Positions 32,244 to 44,271 of a stretch of DNA of 64,000 nucleotides are shown here, piece after piece. This stretch comes from Pinus tabuliformis. Lineage: Eukaryota; Streptophyta; Pinopsida; Pinales; Pinaceae. A program made the translations under genes and the position numbers. The notes under the pieces are model-generated. The model saw nothing but the letters and a program-made list of their open reading frames with translations, had not been told where the DNA came from and made no database searches. The stretch is taken from the NCBI GenBank assembly GCA_031772625.1, contig CM062808.1, forward strand, positions 477,707,655-477,771,654. The letters are read 5' to 3'. How positions within the stretch are numbered: position 1 is the stretch's first letter; each line of letters opens with the position of its first letter.

Positions 32244-35200
32244 ATGGCGAGCAGTGGAAAGATAGAGAAATTTAATGGTCAGAGTTTTGAGTTGTGGAAA
32301 CTCAAGATGGAGGATCTGTTGGTGGATAAATATCAGTGGATTGCGGTAGATCAGGGTACTAAACCAATGGGAGTGTCCGATGAAGAATGGAAGAAGTTGG
32401 ATTGGAAAGCAAAGAGAACAATACGATTGTGTGTCTCAGATTCAGTATTGCTGAATGTATCAGGGGAAGCTACGGTGAAGGCTTTGTGGGACAAGTTAGG
32501 GACTTTGTACCAATCTAAGTCTCTGGTGAATAAACTGTGCCTGCAGAAAAAGTAATATAACCCGAGGATGAAAGATGGAGACTCGGTGACAGAGCATCTA
32601 AATGCATTTAATACTGTGGTAAGTCAGTTAGCATCTGTTGATATTAAAATTTCAGATGAAGATAAGTGCATCAATTTGTTGTGTTCTCTGCCAGATTCGT
32701 GGGATAGTCTGGTTATTGCAATAGGTAGCAATGCAACTGCCTTGTAGTTTGATGAAATAGTCTCATCCCTGCTAATGGAGGAGATGAGATGGAAAAATAT
32801 GGAGAGCCAGAATGGTGATGCCCTGTCTATATGAGGACGGTCCCAGAACAAAAACAAAAATAAGTCATCGAGTGGGAGATCTAAATCTAGAGGGAGATCT
32901 AAATCTCCAGGAAAACCCGTAAAGGTGGTGTGCTGGAAATGCGGAAAGGAAGGGCACTACAAAAGGGACTGTAAATCTAAAGCTCCTAACAAAGGAAAGG
33001 GATATGATGATGCTTCTTCTGCAGAGGCGAAAACCACCTCAGATGAAGGTGGGGATGTGTACTTGGCTTCTTCAAGTACACATGTAGATCATGAGGCATG
33101 GTTGATTGACTTAGGTGCATCCTTTCACTTCACTCCCCATAGAGAGTGTTTCTGTGAGTATGATAAATACGATGGTGGTGATGTCTTCTTAGGGGATGAT
33201 AGGAAGGCTAGAATCGTTGGTTACAGAAAAGTAAAGTTGAAGTTGCAAGGTGGAAGGGTTAGAACACTTTCGGGTGTTCTGCATATTCCTGCATTAGCGA
33301 GAAATCTGATTTTTGTAAGCAAGTTGGATGATGCAGGTGTAAAAATATTGTTCAAGAAGGATACCTGCAAGATGGTTCGAGGAGCACTGGTATTGATGTG
33401 GAGAGTTCAGACTGGAACTCTCTACAAGCTACAAGGTAGCATTGTTGTTGATCGGTACAACAGTTCTGTGGTTCCTGAAAGTGGAGCATAAAATCTAGTG
33501 GTCTTTGGAGAGAAGAGCATGTTGCGGCATCAAAGGCTTGGACATATTGGAGAGAAGGGCCTTCAAATACTTCATGGTAAAGGTATGGTAGAAGGTATGA
33601 GTAATAGCTCTCTGGATTTTGATTTCTATGAAAATTGTGTATACGGGAAGCAGAATCGGGTGAGTTTCCCCTCTGGTAGTAAGAGGGCGAAATAGATATT
33701 AGAGCTGGTGGACATTGATGTGTTTGGACCTGTGAAGGTTCCATCACTGGGTAAGTCTGTGTATTATGTATCATTTATAGATGACTTCTCAAGGAATACA
33801 TGGATATATTTCATTAAGAAGAAATCTGAAGTCTTTGACAGGTTTAAAGAATTTAAGGCTCTGGTGGAAAACCAAACAGAGAAGAAGATAAAGGTGTTGA
33901 GGACAGATAACGATGGAGAGTTTTGCAGTAAGGAATTTGAATAATTTTGTAAGAAGTGTGGTATAGCATTGCAGAAGACTACTCCCTATACACCTCAGCA
34001 AAATGGAGTTGCAGAAAGAATGAACAAGACGTTGATGGAAAGGGCAAAAATCATGCTTAGTGGTGCTGGGTTAGAACACGAATTCTGGGCAGAGGAGGTG
34101 GAGACAACATGTTACCTGGTCAAAAGATCACCTTCATCAGCGTTGGAGGATAAGACTCCACAAGAGGTATGGACTGCTAAGAAACCCTCTCTTTCACATC
34201 TGAGGGTATTTGGATGTGATGCATATGTACATGTTCCAAAGGAGAAACAAACCAAGTTGGATAGTAAATCTGAAAAGTGCATCTTTATTGGGTATAAGGA
34301 TGGTTTAAAGGGTTATAAGCTTTGGAACCCAACAACAAGGAAGGTTGTGTACAACCGAGATGTCGTGTTCAGAGAGGTGAAAGATGTTATTAAACATGAA
34401 GTCCAACCAAAGGAACCTGAGAAGATAGAGTTTGAGCTAAAGGAGGAAGAATCAGACTCTACAGCAGATGAGGAATCAGAAGATGAAGAGCCATAAACTT
34501 CGGGTGTAAGAAGATCAGTTCAAGAAAGAAGGCAGCCAGAAAGGTATAGTCCATCTGCTTTCTGTTCAAATTTTGCTTTATCTATTACTGATGATGATCC
34601 TAGAACTGTGAAGGAAGCAGTGGATTCAGAGGATGGAAAACTTTAGAAAGAGGCCATGGTTGATGAAATGGCATCTTTGCACAAAAATGAGGCTTGGGAT
34701 CTAGTGGGGTTGCCGACTGGAAGGAAACCCATTGGTAGAAAATGGGTGTTCAAGAAGAAGACAAATGCAGAAGGAAAGGTGGAGAAATACAAAGCTCGAT
34801 TGGTAGCAAAAGGTTATTCCCAAGTGCCGGGAATTGATTTTGGTGATATTTTTTTCTCCTGTTTCCAAGGTAACTTCTATTAGATTAACTTTTATCTGTT
34901 GCTGTTGCTTTTGATTTTGAGGTAGAATAGATGGATGTGAAGGCAGCAGTTCTTCACAGGGATCTGGAAGAGGAAATATACATGAAGCAACTTGAAGGCT
35001 TTTTGGTTAAGGGTAAGAAAGAATTGGTATGCAAGTTAAAGAAGTCTCTGTATGGGTTAAAACAGTCACCAAGGATGTGGTATCAGAAATTTGATACATT
35101 TATACAAGGACTTGGCTTCACCAGAAGCAAAGCAGATTACTGTGTATATTTTAAATTAATTGGTGACCGTGTTATTTATCTGGTCTTGTATGTGGATGAT

Positions 35201-36160
35201 ATGTTGCTGGTTGGAAATGACAAAGAAATTAACCAGGATTTGAAGACCCAATTGTCCTCCAAATTTGACATGAAAGATCTTGGTGCTGTAAACTATATTT
35301 TGGGCATGGAAATTAAAAGAGATCGGGCAAAGAGGAAGCTCTGGTTAAACTAGAGGAAGTATGTCGAGACAATACTGCAGAGGTTTAATATGCAGGATAG
35401 TAAACCAGTGAAGGCTCCTATTCCTGTAGGTGTGAAGTTATCTGTTGAACAGTGTCCCAAGACACAAGAATAGGAAGAGGACATGTCCTGTGTTCCATAT
35501 GCAAGTGCAGTCGGTAGCTTGATGTATGCAATGGTCTGTACTAGACCAGACATTGCACATGCAGTGGGAGTATTGAGCAGGTTTATGTCAAAACCAGGGA
35601 AGGAGCACTAGACAATAATGAAGAGGGTTTTCAGGTATTTGCGTGGCACTAGTGATTATGTTTTGTGCTACCGAGGAAAATCAAGATTGGATAGAATGTT
35701 GGATATTCGTGGCTTTAAGGATGCAGACTGGGCTAGAGATCTGGATCAGAGAAGATCTACAAGTGGGTATGTGTTTAATATATTTGGAGGTGCAGACAGT
35801 TGGATGAGTATGAAACAATCTGTAGTGGCACTATCAACTATAGAGGCAGAATGCATGGCAGCCACTCATGCAAGCAAGGACGCAGTTTGGTTGCAGAGGT
35901 TGTGTTCAAGTATGGGGTTAGTATAGGGAGCTATAAGGATAGATTGTGACATCCAAAGTGCAATTTTCTTGGCAAAGAACCCCGCATATCATTCAAAGAC
36001 AAAGCACATTGATGTTTAGTATCACTTTGTGAGGGATATGATAGAAGACAAAAAGGTGTTGCTGGTAAAGGTGGACACTTTGAAGAATACTACAGATGCA
36101 TTGACAAAATCTGTGAGCTCTGAGAAGTTCTCTTGGTGTAGAGAAACAATGGGCATTTGA
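32244..36160 (+). pseudogene. Copia gag-pol polyprotein of D (Tork/TNT1-type), broken
   Basis: Begins MASSGKIEKFNGQSFELWKL at ATG 32244. Domains in order: gag; knuckle CWKCGKEGHYKRDC (about 32931-32972); protease region reading LIDLGASFHF, with Leu where Ser is usual in DSGA; integrase core 33720-34240 (FIDDFS, RTDNDGEF, GVAERMNKTL); reverse transcriptase with intact YVDD at about 35192-35203; RNase H to 35926 and tail to TGA at 36158-36160. Stops include 32553, TAG 32745-32747, 34494, TAG 35351-35353 and 35923, plus a frameshift near 34850. Several stops sit where A1 has Gln or Trp. Confidence 0.93.
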
Positions 36161-36224
36161 GGGTTGGAAAAATGACTAAGCTCTCTTGTAGCCCCCTATG
36201 GAAAGAAAACAACAAGTGGGAGAA

Positions 36225-36727
36225 TGTTGGTTTGTGTTATATTCTTTCCACGACTAGCCCACGTAGTTAACCGGGGGGTTAGAGGGGGGGCAAAGCCCCC
36301 TTCGTTGTGCCGATTGTGTAGCGGGGAGGGGTCACAGGGGGTTTGAGGTGTACCCTTAACCCCACTTTATGGTGTCCGTGGCAGCGCCCCGGAAAATTTT
36401 GGTTTTGGACCCTATGTCAGGTTGGGCGGACCCACCTATGGTTTTGTGCATGATTTTCGCACATGTTTTTTGGACGTGATGGTTTTCGGTCCATGGTTTT
36501 GGACGCGATGGTTTTTGGTCCATGGTATTGGATACTTTGGCATGTATAAATATGTATTGTAACATTGAAAAGAACATAATGAAAAATCAAGCTGGTAGTC
36601 CCGGTTTTGGGATCCACGGGAAAATCTCTATGTATATGTGTTTTATGTGTTATGCTCTCGCATTGTTTATTTTTCTGTGTTTTAGAATTTGTATGCAGGT
36701 AATTTCTGTACGGGGTTAAAACCTACA
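36225..36727 (+). repeat. 3' LTR of copia D
   Basis: 503 bp, preceded by the polypurine tract aagtgggagaa. It carries the same inverted repeat (ggggggcaaagccccc) and the two-copy short unit as the 5' LTR. Confidence 0.93.
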
Positions 36728-36732
36728 CAAAT

Positions 36733-37129
36733 CGACAGTGAGATACTATTACTTTCCTTGCAAATCAATAATACAGAGCATGGGGTTATTTTACTTACCT
36801 TGAAAATTGCAAATCGATTCCTCCAACGCACCGATAGAAAAACCAACAACCAATGTAAACCAGCAACCACCGTAAACCAGCAACGAACACAATGAACGGA
36901 CAACTGCAGAAAAGTCTACAACAGACTCATGACCATCATATATATAAACATTTTTTTGGCCGAAAACTCGGCGGTTTTACCCCTATGGTAAAAAGACCGT
37001 TAAACAATTGGCATTAATCGATACGAACATTTTTCGGATGAACATTACAATTAAAGTTCGGCCGAAAATTTGTTTAATTCGGTCAAAAATTTATGATTAC
37101 ACGTTTTTCGTGGGAAATTCTCACGAAAG
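36733..37129. other. Short unexplained interval between two retroelements
   Basis: No gene recognised. 36955-37110 contains repeated cggccgaaaa / ggccgaaaa and ttttcg motifs on both strands, possibly a degraded small element or part of element E's LTR. Confidence 0.4.
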
Positions 37130-37348
37130 TGTGACCCAACTTCACATTTTCACACTTACAATATAATTTTTATGTAGGCCCTGATTATATTGTAACCCTT
37201 TAGACTCCTATATATACCAATGAGTTCTTGTCATTTGTATCATTTGATAATTGTTCATTTATGTGATGTAAAAGTAGGTTTCCTCCTCGAATAGGCCTAT
37301 TTTCAATTCATTGATATATGTTTTCTTCTATTTTGTGATCTGGTTACA
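37130..37348 (+). repeat. 5' LTR of element E (start approximate)
   Basis: Clear similarity to the 3' LTR from about 37156. TATATATA lies near 37208-37216. It is shorter than the 3' LTR, which carries an extra series of short units around ccccatattgttatt. Confidence 0.65.
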
Positions 37349-38053
37349 TAACATTTGGTATAAAAGCTTTGGACCCTAAGGTTTTGCTGCTTCAAATAAG
37401 TCATCCTGGAATTTTTGCTATAATGTTTTTGATGCAAGGATTCAGAAATTGAAATTTTGACCACGTGGATCCAAAATCTTGATGAACATCCTGTAAAATT
37501 TTAAGACATTTTTCGCTATATGTTTGGAGATATGGTTCAAGGAAGTTGGGGTTTCTACATGCTCAAGAATTTAGTCTCAAACAAGAGTTTCGAGGAAAAT
37601 TATCATAACTTTCTCTTCAAGCATGATATTTGAATTTCGTAAAAGGTGACAAAAATTAAACAAACTTTAGTTTTTCATGTAGAAATTTCAAGGACGAAGG
37701 TTAAAGCAGTGACACATGGCATAATGTGCAAATTTATTGTATTGAACCAATCCATAATCCGGTCATTGTGGGATATTTCGCATAGCTTCATCTTGAAGAA
37801 TCCAATCTTGGTCTAACTAGTGGGGTTGTAAAGAAGACAAAAAGGTATACCTCAAGATGTAATTCTATACCTTGGGAGGATGAAATTATAGAGATACAAT
37901 AGTTTCAAGATCGAGCCCCTAAAAGTAATAAAATTGTGTGTATTTTTTAAAATTTGTATAACTTTTGTTTGAAAAAACAGTTTGAAGTGATTCAGAGAAC
38001 ATATTAAAGCATATATATTATTATTTGGTTATAAAATTCCTCAAAATGAAAAA

Positions 38054-41000
38054 ATGGATACACACAATAAGCCAACAGAAAGCTCTAGTATGACACATGA
38101 AGAAGAGGAAGAAATGCAACATGATATTTCAAAACTACTAGACCAAGTGCAACAAATTTCGCTCTCACAAAGAGTAACCAAAAATGAATTGGAATCAATG
38201 ATGAATGTCAAGATTGAAGGGTTGAAGGAAGGTTTGACAAAATTACTGCAACAAAGGTATTCCATTAAAATAATGATGGGGACAAAAGGAATATGAATTA
38301 TGATTTTAGAGACTCTAAGTGTGGTTTGAAGACAAACCACATTCCAAACATCGATTTGAGGAAGTTTGATGGCAAGGATTTGGTAACATAGATACTACAA
38401 ATGGAGCAATTCTTTGATCTACATGATGTGCTACACACACAAAAGGTATGTATGGTGTCTTTATATTTAGAACCCAATCATTTTGTGTGGTATTGATGGC
38501 TTTATTCTTGTAAATCAATTGTCACTTGCAAAATATTTACGGAGGAATTGGTAGCACATTATGGGGATACAAAGAGGAATACCTTATTCAGCCAATTGAT
38601 AAATCTCAAACAAAAGGGTTCAATAGCAAAGCACATTAAGGACTTCCAAAGATTGAATATTGAGATAACTGATATTCCAAAGGAGCATATGATTGATGTC
38701 TTCATATGGTATTTAAAGGATAACATCCAACATGAGGTTTTCCTTTGGGAACCAAATTCAATGGAAAATGCATTCAAGGTGGTAAGAAAAGATGAAAGAA
38801 AAATTATGGCAACAAGGAGGCCTACCACTCACAACTATAAAGATTGAAGTGTTTTTTCTCATAGCCTTCCACAACCTACAAGGTTTACACCACAACAATT
38901 GGAGGAAAAAAAATCAAAAGAGCTTCGTTGCAGTTGTGATTGCAAATACACTAAAGGTCATAAGTGTGATGAGAAGAAATTATTTTACATAGATTGTGAA
39001 GAGGAGGAAGAAAAAGACCAAGAAATTGCATCAAAAGAAGAGGATATACACCAGGAACCAACCCTAAAGAAAGAAGAAATGAATCCGACCATATCTGGTA
39101 ATGCATTCGCAGGAACTACCACTCCTCAAACTCTCAAGATAGAAGGGTATATCAAGAAGAAAAAAGTTATAGTGCTAATTGATTTTGGGAGTACATATAA
39201 GTTCATTCATTGCAAGATAGCTAAGGAATTGAATTTTTTTTCTATATCCAACACCAAAGACTCAAGTGATGGTTGCAAATGGAGGAACAATAAATTTCTC
39301 AGGGAAGTGCCATAATATCAATCTAACCATGGGTGATATGTATTGAATAGCCCGATTCTTTCCATTCCAATGGGTGGTTTTGATGTTGTATTAGGAGTCC
39401 AATGGTTACAATATTTAGCGACAATAGCTTTTAATTTTAAAAAACTTTTCTTGGAATTTTCTAGGAAGGAAATAAAAATGAATTAAGAGGTATCATAGGG
39501 AAATCGAGGGAGATAATAAATTCTAATGGCATTACAGTTTTTGAAGAAATAACAATGAGGAATAATTGCACAATTATGTTTTCTAGATGTTTAAACATTG
39601 AAATCATCCATTTCTCCAAATATCCAAAGATCCTTGGACAATCATTCCAAGGTATTTGAGACTCCTAAATGTCTCTCACCTATTTGTGATCATGATCATG
39701 CTATTCACTTGATTCCAGGAAGTGTTCCTCCAAACGTTGGACCTTACAAATATCCATATGCCCAAAAGAGTGAAATTTACGTATGGTTGCAGAAATGTCA
39801 TAGGTGTGTATAAATCAACCTAGCCAAATTTCTTTCTCTTCTCTAGTAGTATTGGTGCACAAGAAGGATGGATCATGGCATATAAGTCTGGATTATAAAG
39901 AGATCAATAAGCTCACTATTAAAGATAAATTTCTCATTCCTATCATTGATGAATTGTTGGATGAATTACACGAAAAACTTACTTCATCAAGCTGGATCTT
40001 CATTCTGGATATCATCAAATTAGAATGAAGACAGAAGACATTAAAAAAATAGCATTCATAACTCATGAAGGTCATTATGAATTTTAGGTCATGCCTTTTT
40101 GCCTTACTAGGGCACCTTCCACATTTCAAGGTTTGATGAATTCCACTTTCAAACCCTTTCTTAGAAAACTTGTGTTAGTATTTTTTGATGATATACTAAT
40201 CTACAACAAGTCTTGGAAAAATCATGTTCAACATGTTGACAGGATGTTTAAACTGTTGGAGGAGAAACAATTGCATGCAAAACCCTCCAAATGTTTATTT
40301 GGAGTACAAGAGGTGGAATATTTGAGTCATATTGTATCTCATGAGGGTGTTAAGGTAGACCCTAACAAAATTAAATCCATTAAGGAATGGAAAATCCCCA
40401 AAACCCTAAATAATCTTCGAGGATTTCTCATGTTGACAAGGTATTATCGCAATTTTGTTAAGAATTATGGGAAAATAACAGCACCTCTAACAACATTACT
40501 AAGGAAATATGCATTTTTTGGACTCTGAAAAAAACTAAGGCCTTTGAAAATCTAAAGAAGAAATGTGCCAAGCTCCACTCTTAGCTACACCAGACTTCAC
40601 AAAAACCTTTAATGTGGAAAGTGGTGCCTTAGGAAATGGAATTGGTGTTGTTTTAATTCAAGAAGGAAGACCCATTACTTTTGAAAGTCATCCAATCAAG
40701 GGAAAGTATTTACAAAAACCTATTTATGAGAAGGAAATGTTGGAAATACTACATGCCATGAAGCAATGGTTCCCTTACCTAATCGGAAGACACTTCAAGG
40801 TTAAAATGGACCATGATAGTCTTAAATATTTTTTGGAACAAATATTATCTTCAAAAGAGTAGCAAAAATGGGTTAGAAATATGTTGGGTTATGACTTTGA
40901 AATCATATACAAAAAAGGGAAGAAAAACGTTGTTGTAAATGCACTCTCAAGAAGGGTTGAGGATGTGGAAGCATTGTTATGTGCCATGTTTATTATCCAA

Positions 41001-42434
41001 CCTAATTGGATAATTAAAGCAAGCGATGAATAGAAGAATGGCGAAGAGGTGTGGACACTCATTCAAAAGTTGCAGCAAGATCTCATTACATCTAATACAT
41101 TTATCTGGAAAAATGATTCATTATGGTACAAAGATTGCTTATATCTATGTAACAATTCCCAACTCAAACAAAATATTATTTTGGAATTACACACCTCTCC
41201 TTGAGGAGTGTACTCATGATTCTTAAAAACTTACCACAAGGTCAAGAAGGAATTTTTTTGGGATGGCCTTAAATTTTATATTCAAAAATTTATGGTAGAA
41301 TGTTTGGTTTTACAACAAATTAAAGTTGAGCCAATTAAGACCCCAAGTATGTTACAAACTTTATCCATTCCAAGTCAATGTTGGGAGGAGGTTTCAATGG
41401 ATTTTATAATAGGTTTACCCAAGTTCTAAGGAAAGAGTGATATCATGTTGGTAGTTGATAGAATTACCAAGTATGCACTCTTTTGTGCACTATCTCATCC
41501 ATTCAAAGCCAATACAATTTCTATTGCATTTATGGGAACAATTCAAAAGATACATGGAAACCAAAAGATTATTGTAAGTGACAGAGATCTAATTTTCACT
41601 GGAATTTTTTGGATAAAATTATTTTCTTGTCTTGGTACTCAATTAGCTCATAGCTCATCTTATCACCCTTAATCTAACGGGAAAACTGAGATAGTGAACA
41701 AATGTTTGGAAGGATATCTTCATTGTTTTTTATATGATAAACACACACAATGGGTCAAGGGGTTACATTTGGCAGAACAGTGATATAACACTTCCTTCCA
41801 TACTGCAATAAAAATCACCCCATTTATGGAACTTTATGGATATCATCCATCGTCCATAACATCATCTTTAAGAGAAAATTCTAAGGTTCAATTTGTGGAA
41901 GATCACATTGAACATTAACAAAAATTTCTCAAACTCTTAAAGGATAACCTGACTCTAGTGCAGAACCAAATGAAACAATAGGCAAATCAACATTGCAGTG
42001 AAATAAGTTTTGACGCAAGTGATTGGGTACTTTTATGGCTACAAATACACAAAAAATTGTCCCTCAAGCAAGCTAAGAAGGACAATAAATTATCACTCGA
42101 GTACTATGGTCCTTACAAGGTGTTGCAAAATATTGGTACTATGGAATATAAATTAGAGCTTCTTGTATCTTCTTGAGTCCACCAAGTTTTCCATGTTTCA
42201 TGCTTAAAGAAGGTTATAGGTGACAAGCTCTGAGTTCAAACAATATTGCCAAAACTTGATGAGGAAGGAAAAATCATATTGGAGCTTGAAGAAGTCACAG
42301 AAACAAGAACCTAATAGCTACAAAATCGATCAATTTCAAAGTATCTGATTACGTGGATAAACTTACTCGTTAAATATTCCACACGCGAGGATGAGAATTT
42401 TATACATAAGCATCTAGAACTACTCAAGCATTAA
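38054..42434 (+). pseudogene. Gypsy gag-pol polyprotein with chromodomain (element E)
   Basis: Gag from 38054 (MDTHNKPTESSSMTHEEEEE), with a coiled-coil-like start and a CDCKYTKGHKC zinc-knuckle variant near 38935-38970; protease IVLIDFGSTYKFIH (39170); reverse transcriptase 39700-40500 with intact catalytic FFDDILIY (40181-40204); RNase H 40563-41000 ending VNALSRR; integrase with Asp in VSMDFIIG (41395), Asp in VSDRDLIF (41575) and Glu in GKTEIVNK (41680). The tail (42333-42434, SKYLITWINLLVKYSTREDE) has the shape of a chromodomain, which places it among chromoviruses. Many stops, e.g. 38294, 40858, 41671, 42172, and a frameshift near 39970. Confidence 0.88.
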
Positions 42435-42463
42435 GAACAACACTTTTTTGAAGAAGAGGGGCA

Positions 42464-42773
42464 TGTCAGGTCCCTATAATACTAGTGTAACCCCCATATT
42501 GTTATTTTTATGCCCCACGTAGCCCCCATATTCTTATTGTTGTGCCCCATAAAATCCCACTATTGTTATTATTGTGCCCTTACATTATTATTGTTATGTA
42601 GGCACAAATTATATTGTGACCCTTTAAACTCATATATATACCAAGGAGGTATTTTCATTTGTATCATCCAAGAATTGTTCATTTATGTGATGTAAAAGGA
42701 GGTTTCCCACCCCGAAGAGGTTTATATTCAAGTCCTTGATCTCTCGTTTCTTCTATTTTGTGATCTGGTTACA
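42464..42773 (+). repeat. 3' LTR of element E
   Basis: 310 bp, starting tgtcaggtccc after the purine-rich aagaagaggggca. The first half has three imperfect units around ccccatattnttattnttgtgcccc. The last 178 bp match the 5' LTR. Confidence 0.82.
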
Positions 42774-43367
42774 TAAAACTTTTTGAGGAGAGAGACATGA
42801 AATACATCATAAACATGTACAGATATTTGCAATGCAAGTCTATATGCAACTGGTTTGATCCTCTCAAGAATATCAAATGGTCCATAATAACATGCTACCA
42901 ATTTGGCACAACTTCCTAGTTTCACTGAGCTCTTTCGCGACCTAACTTTCAAAAACACATGATCCCCAATTTTAATTTCTCAATGAATCCTATGCTTATA
43001 CACATAACACTTCTTCTTGTCCTAGGAATATTTTTGGTGTTACCTTATTTTGCAACTTGTTTTTTCATATCACTAAGCAATTATGGACCAGCCATGACTC
43101 TGTCTATTGGATTTCTCCAACTAAGAGGAATATGAAACTTCTTGCTATACAATGCTTTGAACAAACTTATCTTTAACAAAGCCTAATACCCATGACTGTA
43201 CACAAACTCTACCAAATTTAGATAATCCTCCCATTTGGATGGTTTGTCCATAATGTACATATGTAACATGTCCTCAATCACCTGGTTAATGTGCTTAGCT
43301 TGTCAGACAAACTTTGGGTGATATCCGACACTAAAATTCAAGTTAATACCTAATCCCTTAAATAACC
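42774..43367 (-). pseudogene. Gypsy integrase C-terminal fragment
   Basis: On the minus strand: an integrase C-terminal domain, GDHVFLKVRSRKSSVKLGSC (in two frames), YYGPFDILERIKPVAYRLAL and VYDVFHVSLLKK, with upstream core residues (WEDYLNLVEFVYSHGYQ) to about 43330. It is cut at 42773 by element E and at 43368 by copia C. It resembles E in its family type but lies on the opposite strand, so it is a separate older copy. No LTR is present. Confidence 0.8.
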
Positions 43368-44153
43368 TATTGAAAAATGCGACAAGAAATCCTCAATTTG
43401 ATTTTACCTTGATTAAATTGAGAAAATTCAAATTTCCACATCAACAGACAACTTGGATGTAGTTAACTTGTGTTACATTCCTTGTTTCACCCAATTTACT
43501 CAGTAAATTCAAGTTGGAGGAGTTAGAGCTCAATTAAGCATGTGTGATTGCTAATTTGTAGAAATCAAAGTTAGTTATCTAAAGTTGTTTTCAATTAAAC
43601 TAGTTCCAACTGTTGGAGGAACTATTGGAAGGTCAGTTGTGCAGTGGGACTTCAGCCAAAATAAGTGATCATCCAATTAACTAATCAATCAACCCAAAAT
43701 AGCTAGTGCATGTAGAGAATTCAAGTTCCCCGGTTGTGGTGGAGATTCCAAGGCAGTGTAACATCAATTGTTGACTAGTCTTGAGTGTACAGGTGTCGCA
43801 TGTAGTCAGATGATCAACCTTGGGAATTGTACAATCCATTTTGGAGAAATTCCTAAATAATAGGGGCCTAAGTTCTCAAGGAATTACACAAGGAAATAGG
43901 GGCTCAAGCAAAGGCAGAAATTGACTAAGTCTGGGTCAGAGCTTATCAGTGAGCAGAGAGATAGGTTATTCATTCACAAGTTGTGATAAATGGAGCAAAG
44001 CAATTGTAATACATCTCTATTCATCATATTAATGCAAAAAAGCATTGGGGTTTTTAGCAGATTGTTTTCCCCGGGAAAAATATTGTGTGCATGTGTGTTA
44101 TTTCTTATTGCATGTCTAAAATTTTTGTTCTAAATTGTAAAATAACTTCTACA
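43368..44153 (+). repeat. 5' LTR of copia C
   Basis: About 786 bp, diverged from A2's LTR but sharing its start, the gttggaggaacta stretch and the end acttctaca. The expected primer site after 44153 is not conserved (aagtagtagtg), a sign of decay. Confidence 0.7.
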
Positions 44154-44271
44154 AAGTAGTAGTGTGTCCTGTGATTTTCATTAAAACTTCATGATAAGGA
44201 ATTTCGAAGTTGTTTCTCGAGAGGTTTAAATTTGCAGTTCAAGGTAGTGGGATTTCTTTAGAGATGAGAAG

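Larger units (their letters stand above)
31617..36727 (+). mobile_element. Ty1/copia element D, complete with LTRs
   Basis: LTRs at 31617-32121 and 36225-36727; the target caaat is identical on both sides (31612-31616 and 36728-36732). Same family as A1: LTRs, primer site, gag-pol and polypurine tract all correspond. It has more stops than a young element would, so it is an old insertion despite intact ends. Confidence 0.95.
37130..42773 (+). mobile_element. Ty3/gypsy chromovirus-like element E, decayed
   Basis: The LTR ends match at 37172-37348 and 42596-42773, both finishing gtgatctggttaca. A primer site with two mismatches to tRNA-iMet (tggtataaaagc, 37356-37367) follows the first. Gag-pol runs between them and ends in a chromodomain-like tail. 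The 5' LTR start (about 37130) and target duplication could not be fixed. Its right end abuts a gypsy integrase fragment on the other strand, so it may have inserted into that element. Confidence 0.85.

Noticed and set aside
36689..36895. Small open frame right of copia D
   Set aside because: It begins in the LTR and crosses into flanking DNA; no domain and no conservation seen.
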